Source: a virus
DNA: 31,736 nt
IMG/VR virus record: IMGVR_UViG_3300045417_000161
Span: 1-31,736 of that record
Strand: one strand, 5' to 3'
Shown here: piece by piece, positions 17,901 through 25,049 of the stretch
How positions within the stretch are numbered: position 1 is the first letter of the stretch
How the letters are laid out: every line of letters starts with the position of its first letter
Made by a program: the position numbers and the translations under genes
Notes under the pieces: generated by a model
Told to the model about the DNA's origin: nothing
What the model saw: only the letters and a program-made list of their open reading frames with translations
Databases searched by the model: none

Positions 17901-20900
17901 TATACATGTTTATAGAGTAATTACAGGTCTCGTTGATGATTATGAATTAGTTGCTATAAGCGAACAAATTAGATCAACAATTTTAGATAGTGGATGTCAG
18001 AATGGTCCTATTTCTGGAACTTACGGAGAAGATCTTAGTCTATGTTCTGTTTGTGATAACGCATGTGGTTATGTTTCTTTCTGGGGAACGGCGGATGCAT
18101 TTGTTGGTTATAGATCAGAACCACTAAGACAAGCGACAAGTACAGCTATTTGTGATACTTTACCCCCCGGTCAGTGTCCTACTGAAAATTGCCCAAACTA
18201 CGGCTCTCCGTGTGAATATTGCGAAGGGAGTGAATCGTTCGATTGTGCGTGTAAAACAGCACAACTAAATTCTGTTTCTTATGCAAGATTTACTAATAAA
18301 CAATTTATAACTGTTTTGGAGAATGGTGTTTATAAAAATAGAAAAATTGAAGAACCAGAATTAATTGCATATAGAAATTCTGAAATAACCGTACCCGTGT
18401 ATACAATACAAGGACATGATAATTTATGCCCACCACCACCAACGGTATGTGGTAAACCTTATGATTCTGGCGCGGGAATGAATGTTAGTTGTGTTGCTGG
18501 TTATGGAGGAGGCTATAATAGCTGCTATCAATATCAAAATGATAGTTCCTGGAATGGTCTTTTACCAGATACTCAAACATTTTTTGAAACTGGTCCAATG
18601 TGGACTACTACATTCTCATCTGGAATAAATGCTATAAGAAAATCTTATGGTGATGCTCCTTTGTTTGGGAATAGTGATATTGGTTGTGTGAACTCTGTAA
18701 TTTTACCTGCTGTAGTTCCAATAGGATCTGAAATAGATGATGATTTATTTGCCAATTATAGATGTGCAAATCAAAATTATCTTCTTGGAGCACCAAATCC
18801 ACCGGAAGGAATAACTGCTGCGTTTATTGCAGATCATTTAAATGAATCTTTTACAGAAGAACTTTGCAATTTAATTCATAGTTGTTCAAGAGCAGGTGAA
18901 GGAGATATTTGTCAAACTTATTTCTTAGCCAACTGCAAAGAGCAAATGGATTCTCCGTGTTTAACTAGAGCAGAAAGATATGCAATTATAAATGGTTGCA
19001 CTGGAGCATATGGCTTTACTCTGAATAATAATTTTGTTTATAGTTCTAACAGAGATGATTTTGTTTGGTTTTTCCAAGGAATAAGAGCTGGAAATTATAC
19101 TACAACCAGTCCAGGTAATATGGTCAGAGAAGAATATCCAATAATAGAAGGAACAACTGATATAAGAGAAGTAAATCAATGCTTCACATATTATCCAGTA
19201 AATATTGATCCAAATGAAAATTGTTTAATTGCAGATTTTTTTGCTGATCCAATTTATTATTTTGGAACCTTCGAAACAGATCTACAACCTTATATACCTG
19301 ATCTAACAGATTCATGTGATGCAACAATAGTAGATAGAAATGTCGTACTAGTACCCCCACAGCACACTGGTTGTTGCTACAAAAAGAATGAAAATGATTC
19401 ATCAGTAAATTCTACTAAACAATTTAGAACTATAAGTTATTTTTCCAAAGATAGTTTCTTAAAACCTAAAGTTTTAGAGTATTTAAATTCATTAAATGCA
19501 AATTTTAGAACTATTTCAGCAGTAGGTTCTCTTAGTGCATCTGATTTTTATAATGATGCTCTTTGTGAATTTTTTATGCCTAGACACCCGTACTTCGAAG
19601 GACCACCAGAAGGTGCTGCCGCTGGTTCATATGAGAGTGGTGCTCTTGAATATGCTTATGGTTACAAACCAGCTTATGGAGCAGAAGGTAAATTCTATGG
19701 AATAAACACATGTCGAAAATATGATTTATATTATAAAGCAAATGAAATAAAACGAGATGATTTAGGGAATACAACAGTTTTAATAACAGGATATCCAAAT
19801 ACTTACTTTTCTCTTGAAGGAGAATTGCTAGAATGCCAAGATGTAGGTGGTGGTGGTGGTGTAGGTTCTAGTATTGTTAGTGGTGTAGGATTCTTGGGCG
19901 ACGATACAACAGAGTCACCAACAGCACTTTGTTTGATTGATCGTGGAATTAAAAATCCATTAACACCTTGGCCAGCAACTGAAGAAGCAAGAGATGGTAG
20001 AATCCATACAAGCAATGCATATGTTGTACAGATTATAGGGCATGATGGAGGTTTAAATAATCCTAAACTTCCAAACAACAATGCTCCAAAAGTATTTAAT
20101 GCTTGCTTCCCATGCAGAGGATTTATTGATCTACCGATGCAAGGTGATAATCCAATAGATGATGCAGTATTTGCCGAATATGCAGGTATAGGTGATGGGA
20201 TTCAAAGACTAATAATCAAATCTTATACAAAAGAAGGAAATTATAGTGGGCATAGTGTAGGAAGTATTCTTGCACGAATGACATTAAAAGATCAAATAAA
20301 ACAAGAAAATATTTACTATAAAGATATTGCTGAATATTCTTTGATTCTTATTGGATCTGGAATAGAAATTCTTCATACAAGAGAAGTTTCAAAAAAAGAA
20401 TTTTATGAAGTATTAAATTGGAATTCAAATCCGACAGGAATTACTTCATCCAGTAATTCAAGAGCAGAAAAATTAGCACTCGTATATTATACTGGTGTAC
20501 CTTTAGAATCTGCTTTTAATGTAAATAATATTCAATATTATAAAGTTTACTGGCCATTTGGAAGTTTACTAGAATGGTCTGTAGGTGAAAATCGTGCATT
20601 TAAAGATACTGGAGGATATATTGGTCAACAGGGACAAAATGTTTCAGCTTATGTTGGTAGGCGTGATGATCAGCCACCACCAAAATTTGCAGACAGAGTT
20701 AATGCCAACACAGTTCATGGAATTTTTGAAAATGGATTGGGACAAGCAACAAGATTTATAACAAATAGCGATAGAAACGCAAAAGTAAATAATAATATTG
20801 GAATTCTAAGAGTACACAAAGAATACGATATGGGTGGAGGTCATAAGATTCCAAATTGCAGAGAAAAGTTCGAAACACTCAATAGAGATTTGACTAATTG

Positions 20901-21663
20901 TGATCTACCAAACAATCTTGTAATGAATGGTATGTGCTGGATAACAACAGTTCTTCAAAAAGATATCTGGGAACATAGCCATATGCAAGACTGGGTTACG
21001 GTTAGAGAACTTCAAGATCCAGATAATACAAAGTTAAATCTAACAACTTTTGAAGATTGGATCACCACAACAAGATTGACTATTACTTTTGATGAATTTA
21101 TTATTCCTCTTAATCATGTTATTTCAGTATTGAAAGCCGATCAACCAAGTGTTTATATTGGAACTGGTGCATTAAATAGCATTCCAACACCAATCACAGA
21201 AGAATTATACTCTATGCGTAGAGGTAATGAATATGTTTATAATATGAACGATTTGAAGCAAGCTGCAATAAAATCAAAAAATAATAGTTATTCTTGCTTC
21301 GATCCAGATGGACAAAGCGGCGGATATAATTGCTCAGATTACTTCTGTGACTTCTTCTGTCCGTCTTCATTAGAAGCAACAGAAGATAATCTAATTAATG
21401 CATTTAGGCAATGTGATGATGATATATGCGATCCAAATGATCCTTCAATCACATCAAATGGTAAATTTATTAGCGTTCCATCAACTCTATGCTTACAAGC
21501 AATGGTCGCAGAATTAGAGAATACATATTTCTGTTCAGGTACAACTAAACCATTTACTGTTGCTAATATTAAAGAGGTTATTGAAATAATTCTAGAAAAT
21601 AGATCAAATCCTTGCGTATTCCAGTATAATAATAAAGTTTATAGGATAATGAAAGAAGCATGA
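11908..21663 (+). CDS. Giant virion protein with Calx-beta-like repeats, probable fibre/adhesin
   Basis: 3251 aa, the largest gene here. Residues 1 to about 470 are Cys-rich, with a recurring CC-x3-(F/W)-x3-C motif (CC at 35-36, 88-89 and 196-197), resembling Cys repeats in large secreted proteins of planctomycetes and myxobacteria. From about 471 to 2030 there are roughly 14 repeats of about 110 residues. Each opens with V-x-E-G-x-x-x-x-F-x-V, then N-x-P-N-G-T and a YY-x-I strand, and closes with E-x-F-x-V and an I-x-D-(A/T) strand, like Calx-beta/cadherin-type beta-sandwich domains. From about 2030 to the end is a second Cys-rich region with a Gly-rich hinge near 2650. The likely role is a long surface fibre or host-binding protein (inference). 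Confidence 0.75.
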   Translation: MSCNCIGNFYTDSNGNQQPLTEFMCFEIIAQNSFCCDTFDKSCLNTIYFDSTAENYVGCYGCPSDNTNCCYLIQIEANRLNPEENSQCCENFDSYCVEAYETLKNTKGNFCSDTSSLKDYYVNTYSTDYRPCNFSDEQADRCITELNCSQINSEQCLNSLYSKLTDFSSVCQCTCFKQARYLSTCMLNVIHRDPTCCHSWTAECEAIKEQLQINPGDPCSLVASEGDGSLAGLDPPGTLSCGCTIKGLPTFDDVPCCFKRYCQDLQNSYELGVLQDGPYNCNDLGVFLNKFLTSTDLLIPDCQPTDYPLAGGPPCPNTLCNGCDYFIPSGNDGWLSGYDNICPGEQCPKWPWGAIEGCNVKGADATDSSLGTPPRNPPTTGAIYPVSHNHNDCAYAMALPIYSYGCSEIFSNVEEMQDFILNLAKRFANPEQEIEIQATNCSECCSICRFFGKESLECSGCVDTFNFATETPAINNDNYLVYEGQGITFIASPVRTQYLYYQLVSALGLPVIDKNDIDASGNGINGKPLGMTGLLGAVGDIVKFNLKMKSDGSFEGPEYFRVKLIEQSDLNGCAHGTFLSNAITVKEPPTFTLSGVPSNCQVNEGTNLSLTITTTNFPVGTIYYRIISIIGASSEDFGISMSGSLSIVNSSATLNIPILADQITEGSGEKFKVEFSITSSFDSIVATTNNSCPNGIQINDTSVTPLNVTITASPTNPNEGTIVTFQIQANQAGTYYYTINSNGSPFVPGNDFIANTDPLADVNSSGSFNITVPNGTATIYKRINPDSLTESTPESFFMEIRKDSTSGSILTSSSIITIIDSSGTPSYNISGPLTVVEGNDYTYNVVTTNSAFSTLHYRIVAVNNSTITTADFGIPLTGSFTLSPSGTYNLLLPVLEGELEAPEESFKIELWSNGSYIGSALASTQTIKILDTTQNVSISQTSTLITEEQSVTFTVTTINIDEEILTYKIVSTSGNIVAGDFTPPSLTENFNLTGSTTKTGNFTLTLANNSQYEGQEKFKVEIYKPLDTTPIITSNEITVVDADSTLSVSTSAISVVEGNSFNITVNYTNYPNPNVYYRLETAYGAAIDPLDFSGGLNGAIPVSASSTSVTHTIQTLERDIYSGIRGFYVVVSNISEGDGESTGIIQLIDANPDYTEIQVPVSVIEGNSFNFTVNGTNIPNGTILYYQIIGLSSSDIVGGSLTGNFNVVNNTATVTIGTVNNTAFEGPETFTIKIFTNSALTIEVLESTQITLFDGTKVYGPLSPNSGNIVEGTSQSFSFATENIATGTTVYYKIISVSGPVTADDFSPATLTGSFNIGSSFNITLANNIASELNDVFKIQIYSDSSFQQLKYTSGNFTIKDAAPKYFIVADKNTVDEGGTVSFDVTTENVPNGTNLIYYITGDTNQFDFVPVGITGAVTINNNFYNFSLGISADLSTETGGEQFQVVIKQNDAGPDLSEPTSPITISDTSVSYYTITPTSGSIVEGNAQTFTVTGVGSGTDGTFYYGITGIKGGQELQETDFVDGFVDSFNISSGSGSFTITTVQNDSLNRQFTVKVGSTNDPYNSVLVETGIFNITDLNADYTVTPSTFFIIEGQGITFNITALNVPNGTVLQYAITSTNGVNSSDFVGGLNGTVTIQNQSAILFKQTVFNPVFEGQQSFSVKFYITDPNNPEIISQEINLVDALPEITQISPNGCITCGCPEGQVQEGETVSYTVNGTNIQNGSQYNAILQLYPGQNGFISSDVSPASQTITFNNNTASFNVNISTTGINQLYEGTDEYIVRIRQGTTVKKESGCFTIIDAPPSATITPSVSSLQEGQEITFNVSVQNVPNNSLIQYKIIGLSEDDLVDGQLSGNITVIESGNDYVGSVTKRISTDSVFGEVESLVFVIYYNDIELDRTSEIPIVDTTPPTVPTYTLTISDRSVGPGQSFTITLTTTNVPNGTEFEFRTEGLFGYVPNPDDFIPKQIVRTGILPKNNKIILDYEIFEDVEENFSFNIHVYRVITGLVDDYELVAISEQIRSTILDSGCQNGPISGTYGEDLSLCSVCDNACGYVSFWGTADAFVGYRSEPLRQATSTAICDTLPPGQCPTENCPNYGSPCEYCEGSESFDCACKTAQLNSVSYARFTNKQFITVLENGVYKNRKIEEPELIAYRNSEITVPVYTIQGHDNLCPPPPTVCGKPYDSGAGMNVSCVAGYGGGYNSCYQYQNDSSWNGLLPDTQTFFETGPMWTTTFSSGINAIRKSYGDAPLFGNSDIGCVNSVILPAVVPIGSEIDDDLFANYRCANQNYLLGAPNPPEGITAAFIADHLNESFTEELCNLIHSCSRAGEGDICQTYFLANCKEQMDSPCLTRAERYAIINGCTGAYGFTLNNNFVYSSNRDDFVWFFQGIRAGNYTTTSPGNMVREEYPIIEGTTDIREVNQCFTYYPVNIDPNENCLIADFFADPIYYFGTFETDLQPYIPDLTDSCDATIVDRNVVLVPPQHTGCCYKKNENDSSVNSTKQFRTISYFSKDSFLKPKVLEYLNSLNANFRTISAVGSLSASDFYNDALCEFFMPRHPYFEGPPEGAAAGSYESGALEYAYGYKPAYGAEGKFYGINTCRKYDLYYKANEIKRDDLGNTTVLITGYPNTYFSLEGELLECQDVGGGGGVGSSIVSGVGFLGDDTTESPTALCLIDRGIKNPLTPWPATEEARDGRIHTSNAYVVQIIGHDGGLNNPKLPNNNAPKVFNACFPCRGFIDLPMQGDNPIDDAVFAEYAGIGDGIQRLIIKSYTKEGNYSGHSVGSILARMTLKDQIKQENIYYKDIAEYSLILIGSGIEILHTREVSKKEFYEVLNWNSNPTGITSSSNSRAEKLALVYYTGVPLESAFNVNNIQYYKVYWPFGSLLEWSVGENRAFKDTGGYIGQQGQNVSAYVGRRDDQPPPKFADRVNANTVHGIFENGLGQATRFITNSDRNAKVNNNIGILRVHKEYDMGGGHKIPNCREKFETLNRDLTNCDLPNNLVMNGMCWITTVLQKDIWEHSHMQDWVTVRELQDPDNTKLNLTTFEDWITTTRLTITFDEFIIPLNHVISVLKADQPSVYIGTGALNSIPTPITEELYSMRRGNEYVYNMNDLKQAAIKSKNNSYSCFDPDGQSGGYNCSDYFCDFFCPSSLEATEDNLINAFRQCDDDICDPNDPSITSNGKFISVPSTLCLQAMVAELENTYFCSGTTKPFTVANIKEVIEIILENRSNPCVFQYNNKVYRIMKEA

Positions 21664-22100
21664 AAAAATATAATGATGTGTCCGATATGGATAGTGTGAA
21701 AATTCACGAAGAATGGGAAAAAAGTGTATTTGGTGAAGTAGAAACACCAAAATTAACTTTTTGGCAATCTTTTGTTAGTTATATAAAATTTGAAATATCT
21801 TCTATTTTTAATGGAAATGTTTCAACAAAAGTTTTTGAAAAACGAAAAAATATCTGCTTATCTTGTGATGGAAGAATAAAACATTCTTTTGATCCTATTG
21901 GGTTTTGTAATAAATGTGGCTGCGGTAAAAATCCAAGATCTAGACTGTCTGTAAAGTTGACGGTTGCTGGAGCAGAATGCCCATTAGGAAAATGGAAAAA
22001 AGAAAAGGGCAGAATAGCATTTAAGAATATTCCCAAAGTTGCTATTGGAATTTGCGTGACAGTATGGTACAATGTTTCCAGACTATGGAAACGCAACTAG
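21660..22100 (+). CDS. Zinc-ribbon-like protein
   Basis: 146 aa. Cys residues 66/69, 83/86/88 and 107 (ICLSC, FCNKCGC, ECPLGKW) form a likely zinc-binding site. The ending C-P-(L/I)-G-K-W is familiar from small T4-like phage proteins of unknown role. The first 60 residues contain a Trp/Phe-rich amphipathic part (FWQSFVSYIKF). The C-terminus is basic with a hydrophobic stretch (VAIGICVTVWY). Its ATGA overlaps the stop of the giant gene. Its 3' end contains the probable promoter and start of guaC, a 16-bp overlap. Confidence 0.7.
   Translation: MKKYNDVSDMDSVKIHEEWEKSVFGEVETPKLTFWQSFVSYIKFEISSIFNGNVSTKVFEKRKNICLSCDGRIKHSFDPIGFCNKCGCGKNPRSRLSVKLTVAGAECPLGKWKKEKGRIAFKNIPKVAIGICVTVWYNVSRLWKRN
22045..22073 (+). 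promoter_or_regulatory. Sigma70-like promoter for guaC
   Basis: TTGGAA, 17 nt, TACAAT, with TGG directly before the -10. It lies in the 3' end of the preceding gene and would start RNA about 5 nt before the guaC ATG. It falls where codon use shifts to a host-like pattern. Confidence 0.45.
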
Positions 22101-23104
22101 ATTACTCGGACATCCTAATCGTACCTCGTCATTCAAGTGTCAACTCTCGGTCAGAAGTTAATCTGATGCGAGTAAATATCGGACGCATCCCTTGGTCTGG
22201 TGTTCCTATTTTGGCCGCTAATATGGCAACAATCGGAACTCTTGAGATGGCAGAAGCCCTAGCTAAGAGCATGTGGCTTACTTGCTTACACAAGCACTAC
22301 ACGGCAGCAGAGATTCTTTCTCTATCGAAGGATGGGCAGTACTTCTCTGCTCCAACTATTGGATTGGATAGCAATAGTCGTGAAACTTTCCGACAGGTGA
22401 TGGAACAACCAAATGAATTTAAGTTTGTTTGCATCGATGTTGCCAACGGTTACATCGATAACTTCAGTGAATTAGTGTACAATATTCGTCGTGAATATGG
22501 AGATCGGGTAAATATCATTGCGGGTAATGTTGTTACCCCAGAAGGAGTAAGGCTACTATGCAAGGCAGGCGCGGACTTTATCAAGGTTGGAATCGGCCCC
22601 GGAAGTGCATGCACGACACGCAAGATGACCGGAGTAGGGTTTCCACAGTTCTCAGCAGTCCAGATATGTGTAAAAGAAGCACGACAAATCCCAGGACTGT
22701 CGGGAATAGTCGCGGATGGTGGGTGCGTACATCCCGGTGATGTCTCCAAGGCATTTGCCGCAGGAGCACAGATGGTCATGCTCGGAGGAATGCTAGCAGG
22801 CCACGATGAAGCTGGTGGATGGGTGTTCGATTACACCACAAATACAATGATTCCTACATTTTACGGCATGGCATCAGAGCATGCGATGCAGACACACTAC
22901 AACCAACGGAATCATTATCGTGCAGCAGAAGGCAAGCGAGTTGTTATTGAACCAAAGGGTCCAGTAGAAAATACTGTGCGAGAAATCATGGGCGGTGTTC
23001 GTTCGGCATGTACTTATGTTGGCGCAAAGAATCTTGATGAACTTTCTAAGAATTCAGGTTTCATCAAGGTAAATCGCCAGTACAATACTGCCTTCGGAGA
23101 CTAA
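22085..23104 (+). CDS. guaC: GMP reductase
   Basis: 339 aa, about the usual length. GMP reductase converts GMP to IMP with NADPH and releases ammonia. Visible landmarks are the N-terminal YSDILIVPRHSSVNSRSEV, AANMATIGT, CIDVANGY, the catalytic loop GIGPGSACTTRKMTGVGFPQ with Cys176, ADGGC, MLGGMLAGH, FYGMASEHAM, and the closing GPVENTVREIMGG with RSACTYVGA. The PQFSAV and YGMASE signatures fit GMP reductase rather than IMP dehydrogenase, and there is no CBS domain. The ATG at 22085 gives the family N-terminus; earlier TTG and ATG codons would add unrelated residues. There is no clear Shine-Dalgarno. Codon use is more host-like (CGT, ATC) than in the late genes. It may shift guanine nucleotides toward adenine for an AT-rich genome (inference). 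Confidence 0.93.
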   Translation: METQLDYSDILIVPRHSSVNSRSEVNLMRVNIGRIPWSGVPILAANMATIGTLEMAEALAKSMWLTCLHKHYTAAEILSLSKDGQYFSAPTIGLDSNSRETFRQVMEQPNEFKFVCIDVANGYIDNFSELVYNIRREYGDRVNIIAGNVVTPEGVRLLCKAGADFIKVGIGPGSACTTRKMTGVGFPQFSAVQICVKEARQIPGLSGIVADGGCVHPGDVSKAFAAGAQMVMLGGMLAGHDEAGGWVFDYTTNTMIPTFYGMASEHAMQTHYNQRNHYRAAEGKRVVIEPKGPVENTVREIMGGVRSACTYVGAKNLDELSKNSGFIKVNRQYNTAFGD

Positions 23105-23105
23105 T

Positions 23106-23630
23106 ATGAACATTTTCGTACTACATCGTGATGCACTAGTTGCTGCTAGTCATATGTGTGATGCTCATGTGATTAAGATGATTCTTGAAAGCGCACAAAT
23201 GCTTTCAACTGTTCATCACCTATACGATAATCCATACAACCTCCCACTCTACAAGAAGTGTTTTGTCAATCACCCATGTACTCTTTGGGTTGCCGATAGC
23301 AGCCAAAACTACAACTGGTTGGCGGAGCATGCGTATGCGCTTTGTAACATCTATCGCAACCGTTACGGTAAGACTCATAAGAGCACTGATCTCATCTTCA
23401 AGATGATATTTCAATATCCAGAACTACCGAATCGTGGTCTGACAAATTTTGCACAGGCCATGCCCGATAAATACAAAGTCTTTGGCGATCCAGTACTTGC
23501 ATATCGTAAGTACTATGTTGGTGAAAAGAGTAGGTTTGCAAAATGGACTTGCAATCCTACTCCAGAATGGTATATTACAATGCTAAAGGAGAATGAACAT
23601 GAGCGAAGTGAAGATTTTGCGACTAACTAG
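23106..23630 (+). CDS. Conserved phage protein of unknown function
   Basis: 174 aa. The sequence has the look of a family common in phages: MNIFVLHRDALVAASHMCDAH at the start (broken here after the histidine pair), VIKMILESAQMLSTVHH, NHPCTLWV, NYNWL, RYGKTHK, FAQAMPDKY and KYYVGEKSRFAKW-type segments. Conserved His, Lys, Trp and Tyr residues suggest an enzyme or nucleic-acid-binding role, but I do not know a tested function. GGAG 7 nt upstream sets the start. Its 3' end overlaps the next gene by 32 bp. Confidence 0.8.
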   Translation: MNIFVLHRDALVAASHMCDAHVIKMILESAQMLSTVHHLYDNPYNLPLYKKCFVNHPCTLWVADSSQNYNWLAEHAYALCNIYRNRYGKTHKSTDLIFKMIFQYPELPNRGLTNFAQAMPDKYKVFGDPVLAYRKYYVGEKSRFAKWTCNPTPEWYITMLKENEHERSEDFATN

Positions 23631-23913
23631 CGGCGAAGAACTGATTGGTAAGGTTACTCAATCGGATTATTCTTATAACATCAAGAAGGCTTACATTTTA
23701 ATTCCTATGGGCCAAGGTCAGATTGGCTTTGCGCCATACATGCCATACACCAAGGCTGAAGATGGAATTGATATTCCTGACATTCATGTAATGTTTGCCT
23801 TGCACCCAATGATTGAGATGGAGAATCAATACACTTCTGCTATCAGCGGTCTAGTTACTGCTCCAGCAGGAATGAATAAGATTCTTGGTGCAGGGCTGAA
23901 GCTTTCTGAGTAA
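23599..23913 (+). CDS. Sm-like domain protein
   Basis: 104 aa from the ATG at 23599, which is 7 nt after AAGGAG; an in-frame ATG at 23593 is too close to that site. The opening MSEVKILRLTSGEELIGKV is followed by a short beta strand, an IPMGQGQIGFAPYMPY segment and VMFALHPMIEMENQY. It matches small phage proteins annotated as Sm-like, in which a five-strand fold could bind RNA; no activity has been shown that I know of. It sits immediately upstream of the tRNA group. Confidence 0.7.
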   Translation: MSEVKILRLTSGEELIGKVTQSDYSYNIKKAYILIPMGQGQIGFAPYMPYTKAEDGIDIPDIHVMFALHPMIEMENQYTSAISGLVTAPAGMNKILGAGLKLSE

Positions 23914-23919
23914 AGTTAT

Positions 23920-23993
23920 GTTCCCGTAGCTCAATTGGATAGAGTTTGGCACTTCTAATGCTAAGGTTACAGGTTCGATCCCTGTCGGGAATG
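23920..23993 (+). tRNA. tRNA-Arg (UCU)
   Basis: 74 nt. Acceptor GTTCCCG pairs with CGGGAAT (one G-U). The D stem is GCTC/GAGT. The anticodon stem TGGCA/TGCTA has loop CTTCTAA, giving anticodon TCT. The T arm is ACAGG, TTCGATC, CCTGT. It reads AGA, the main Arg codon of the late genes here. Confidence 0.92.
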
Positions 23994-23995
23994 TT

Positions 23996-24108
23996 TATCC
24001 AGCGGCGTGGTAGGAACACGCGGTGTTGAGAAGACTCGCGCTAGTGTAAAACGGTTTACTTTAATTGACCGATAAAGCTAGGAAATGGGTGCAAATCCCA
24101 TATGGATT
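23996..24108 (+). other. Structured spacer with tRNA-like ends
   Basis: Between two tRNAs. ATCCA (23997) can pair with TGGAT (24103). GCGTG/CACGC makes a D-arm-like hairpin near 24005. ATGGG, TGCAAAT, CCCAT (24085-24101) makes a T-arm-like hairpin of canonical size. The 63 nt in between give no acceptable anticodon arm. It could be a decayed tRNA, an interrupted tRNA or another small RNA. Confidence 0.4.
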
Positions 24109-24110
24109 TT

Positions 24111-24181
24111 TGGAGATTGGTGTAACGGTAGCACAACTGACTCTGACTCAGTTTGTCCTAGTTCAAATCTAGGATCTCCAA
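24111..24181 (+). tRNA. tRNA-Gln (CUG)
   Basis: 71 nt. Acceptor TGGAGAT/ATCTCCA with U1-A72, typical of tRNA-Gln. The D arm GTGT/GCAC is followed by anticodon stem ACTGA/TCAGT with loop CTCTGAC, giving anticodon CTG. The T arm is CCTAG, TTCAAAT, CTAGG. Confidence 0.9.
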
Positions 24182-24182
24182 C

Positions 24183-24254
24183 GAGGATGTAACTCAATGG
24201 CAGAGTGTGACCCTTCCAAGGTCAATGTTGCGGGTTCAAGTCCCGTCATCCTCT
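24183..24254 (+). tRNA. tRNA-Gly (UCC)
   Basis: 72 nt. Acceptor GAGGATG/CATCCTC with discriminator T, D stem ACTC/GAGT, anticodon stem TGACC/GGTCA with loop CTTCCAA giving TCC, T arm GCGGG, TTCAAGT, CCCGT. It reads GGA, very common in the late genes. Confidence 0.92.
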
Positions 24255-24256
24255 TT

Positions 24257-24577
24257 ATGTCAACATTAGAAGAAGAAATTTATGCGTTGCAAAGGTGCAA
24301 AGAATTCATTTACAGTCTTCTTGACCCAAAACAAACACCAAAAGTACCAAAAGAAATTCGTGAAAAAGCACGAAATGTGGTAAAACATTATCCTTTGGTG
24401 GTTGATGTTTTCGTAGAGAAGTACTATAATGAGAAGATAGTCGGGTCAAAGGCGACTACTTATGATTATTCCCAAATTGAGCGCGAAATTAAACGATACT
24501 TTGATGCAGATGATGCCGATTTGCCTAGAGATGGAACGGCAGAAGAAGCATGTAAGTCTAATCTTCCACAAGAATAA
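24257..24577 (+). CDS. Hypothetical protein, possibly BPSL0761-like
   Basis: 106 aa from the ATG at 24257. Extending the frame upstream would run into the tRNA-Gly gene, so that longer start is rejected. Residues 8-50 (ALQRCKEFIYSLLD, VPKEIREKARNVVKHYP) follow a pattern of small helical proteins with a P-x-x-(I/V)-R-x-x-A and a closing H-Y-P, as in the BPSL0761 family; the match is from memory and weak. The acidic C-terminus overlaps the deaminase-like gene by 47 bp. The function is not known. Confidence 0.65.
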   Translation: MSTLEEEIYALQRCKEFIYSLLDPKQTPKVPKEIREKARNVVKHYPLVVDVFVEKYYNEKIVGSKATTYDYSQIEREIKRYFDADDADLPRDGTAEEACKSNLPQE

Positions 24578-24857
24578 GCTTGTTTCAATCGGAACTAACC
24601 AATTCAAGACCCATCCACTTGCTCGTAAGTACGGATATGTCATTGATTGTGTTCATTCTGAGCTAGATGCGTACAATAAGCTGTCAAAATCACTTAAAAG
24701 AGGCGAAAAGAGGTTGAAATTGATCAATTTTCGTATGAACAGGTTTCACCAACTAAGAAATTCCAAGCCGTGTAAGAAGTGTTTGTCGTGGTGTGTTGAC
24801 TTCTTTGAAGAGATTTGGTATACTGATGATGAAGGTTTTCAAGAATTGGAGATTTAA
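24531..24857 (+). CDS. Cytidine/dCMP deaminase-like protein
   Basis: 108 aa from the ATG at 24531, overlapping the gene before it. Zinc-site motifs of the deaminase superfamily are visible: H42-S-E44 (in place of the usual HAE/CAE) and P80-C81-x-x-C84. Members remove an amino group from cytidine or deoxycytidylate, and phage versions feed dUMP into dTMP synthesis. The protein is shorter than typical dCMP deaminases (about 150-190 aa) and the substrate is not evident. The N-terminal strands (HVSLIFHKNKLVSIGTNQ) fit the fold. A purine-to-pyrimidine supply role beside guaC is inference. Confidence 0.65.
   Translation: MERQKKHVSLIFHKNKLVSIGTNQFKTHPLARKYGYVIDCVHSELDAYNKLSKSLKRGEKRLKLINFRMNRFHQLRNSKPCKKCLSWCVDFFEEIWYTDDEGFQELEI
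24796..24824 (+). promoter_or_regulatory. Sigma70-like promoter
   Basis: TTGACT, 17 nt, TATACT, with TTTGG just before the -10. It lies in the end of the deaminase-like gene and points at the gene at 24858. The TTTGGTATACT core is the same as in the gp32 promoter. Confidence 0.6.
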
Positions 24858-25049
24858 ATGTATAAACATGGCGAAAAAATTGTAAATTCTGAGAATAGCC
24901 GTCCTTGCACTGTTGTTGGCTCACAAACCTCACGGGCAAAGGACAAGAAGGGTATGATTTACGAAGAAACTGAGTATTGTGTCCGCTATGAGGATGGCTC
25001 AACGGACTGGATTTCAGCAGAAAGCGCAAAGAAGCTTTTAATCGACTAA
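24858..25049 (+). CDS. Small hypothetical protein, SH3-like
   Basis: 63 aa. Short beta-strand sequence (VVGSQTSRAKDKKGMIYEE, YCVRYEDGSTDWISAE) suggests a small barrel such as SH3 or KOW types; the function is unknown. GGAG lies 6 nt before the ATG, and a sigma70-like promoter is 34 nt upstream. Its TAA overlaps the next ATG as TAATG. Confidence 0.7.
   Translation: MYKHGEKIVNSENSRPCTVVGSQTSRAKDKKGMIYEETEYCVRYEDGSTDWISAESAKKLLID

Noticed and set aside
22450-22779. Minus- and plus-strand frames inside guaC
   Set aside because: Shadows of a clearly conserved enzyme; no independent start signals.
23106-23630. Pyrimidine-dimer glycosylase (DenV type)
   Set aside because: A general resemblance came to mind, but no DenV active-site features can be shown; left as unknown.
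24197-24256. Upstream extension of the 106-aa gene
   Set aside because: Lies entirely within the tRNA-Gly gene.
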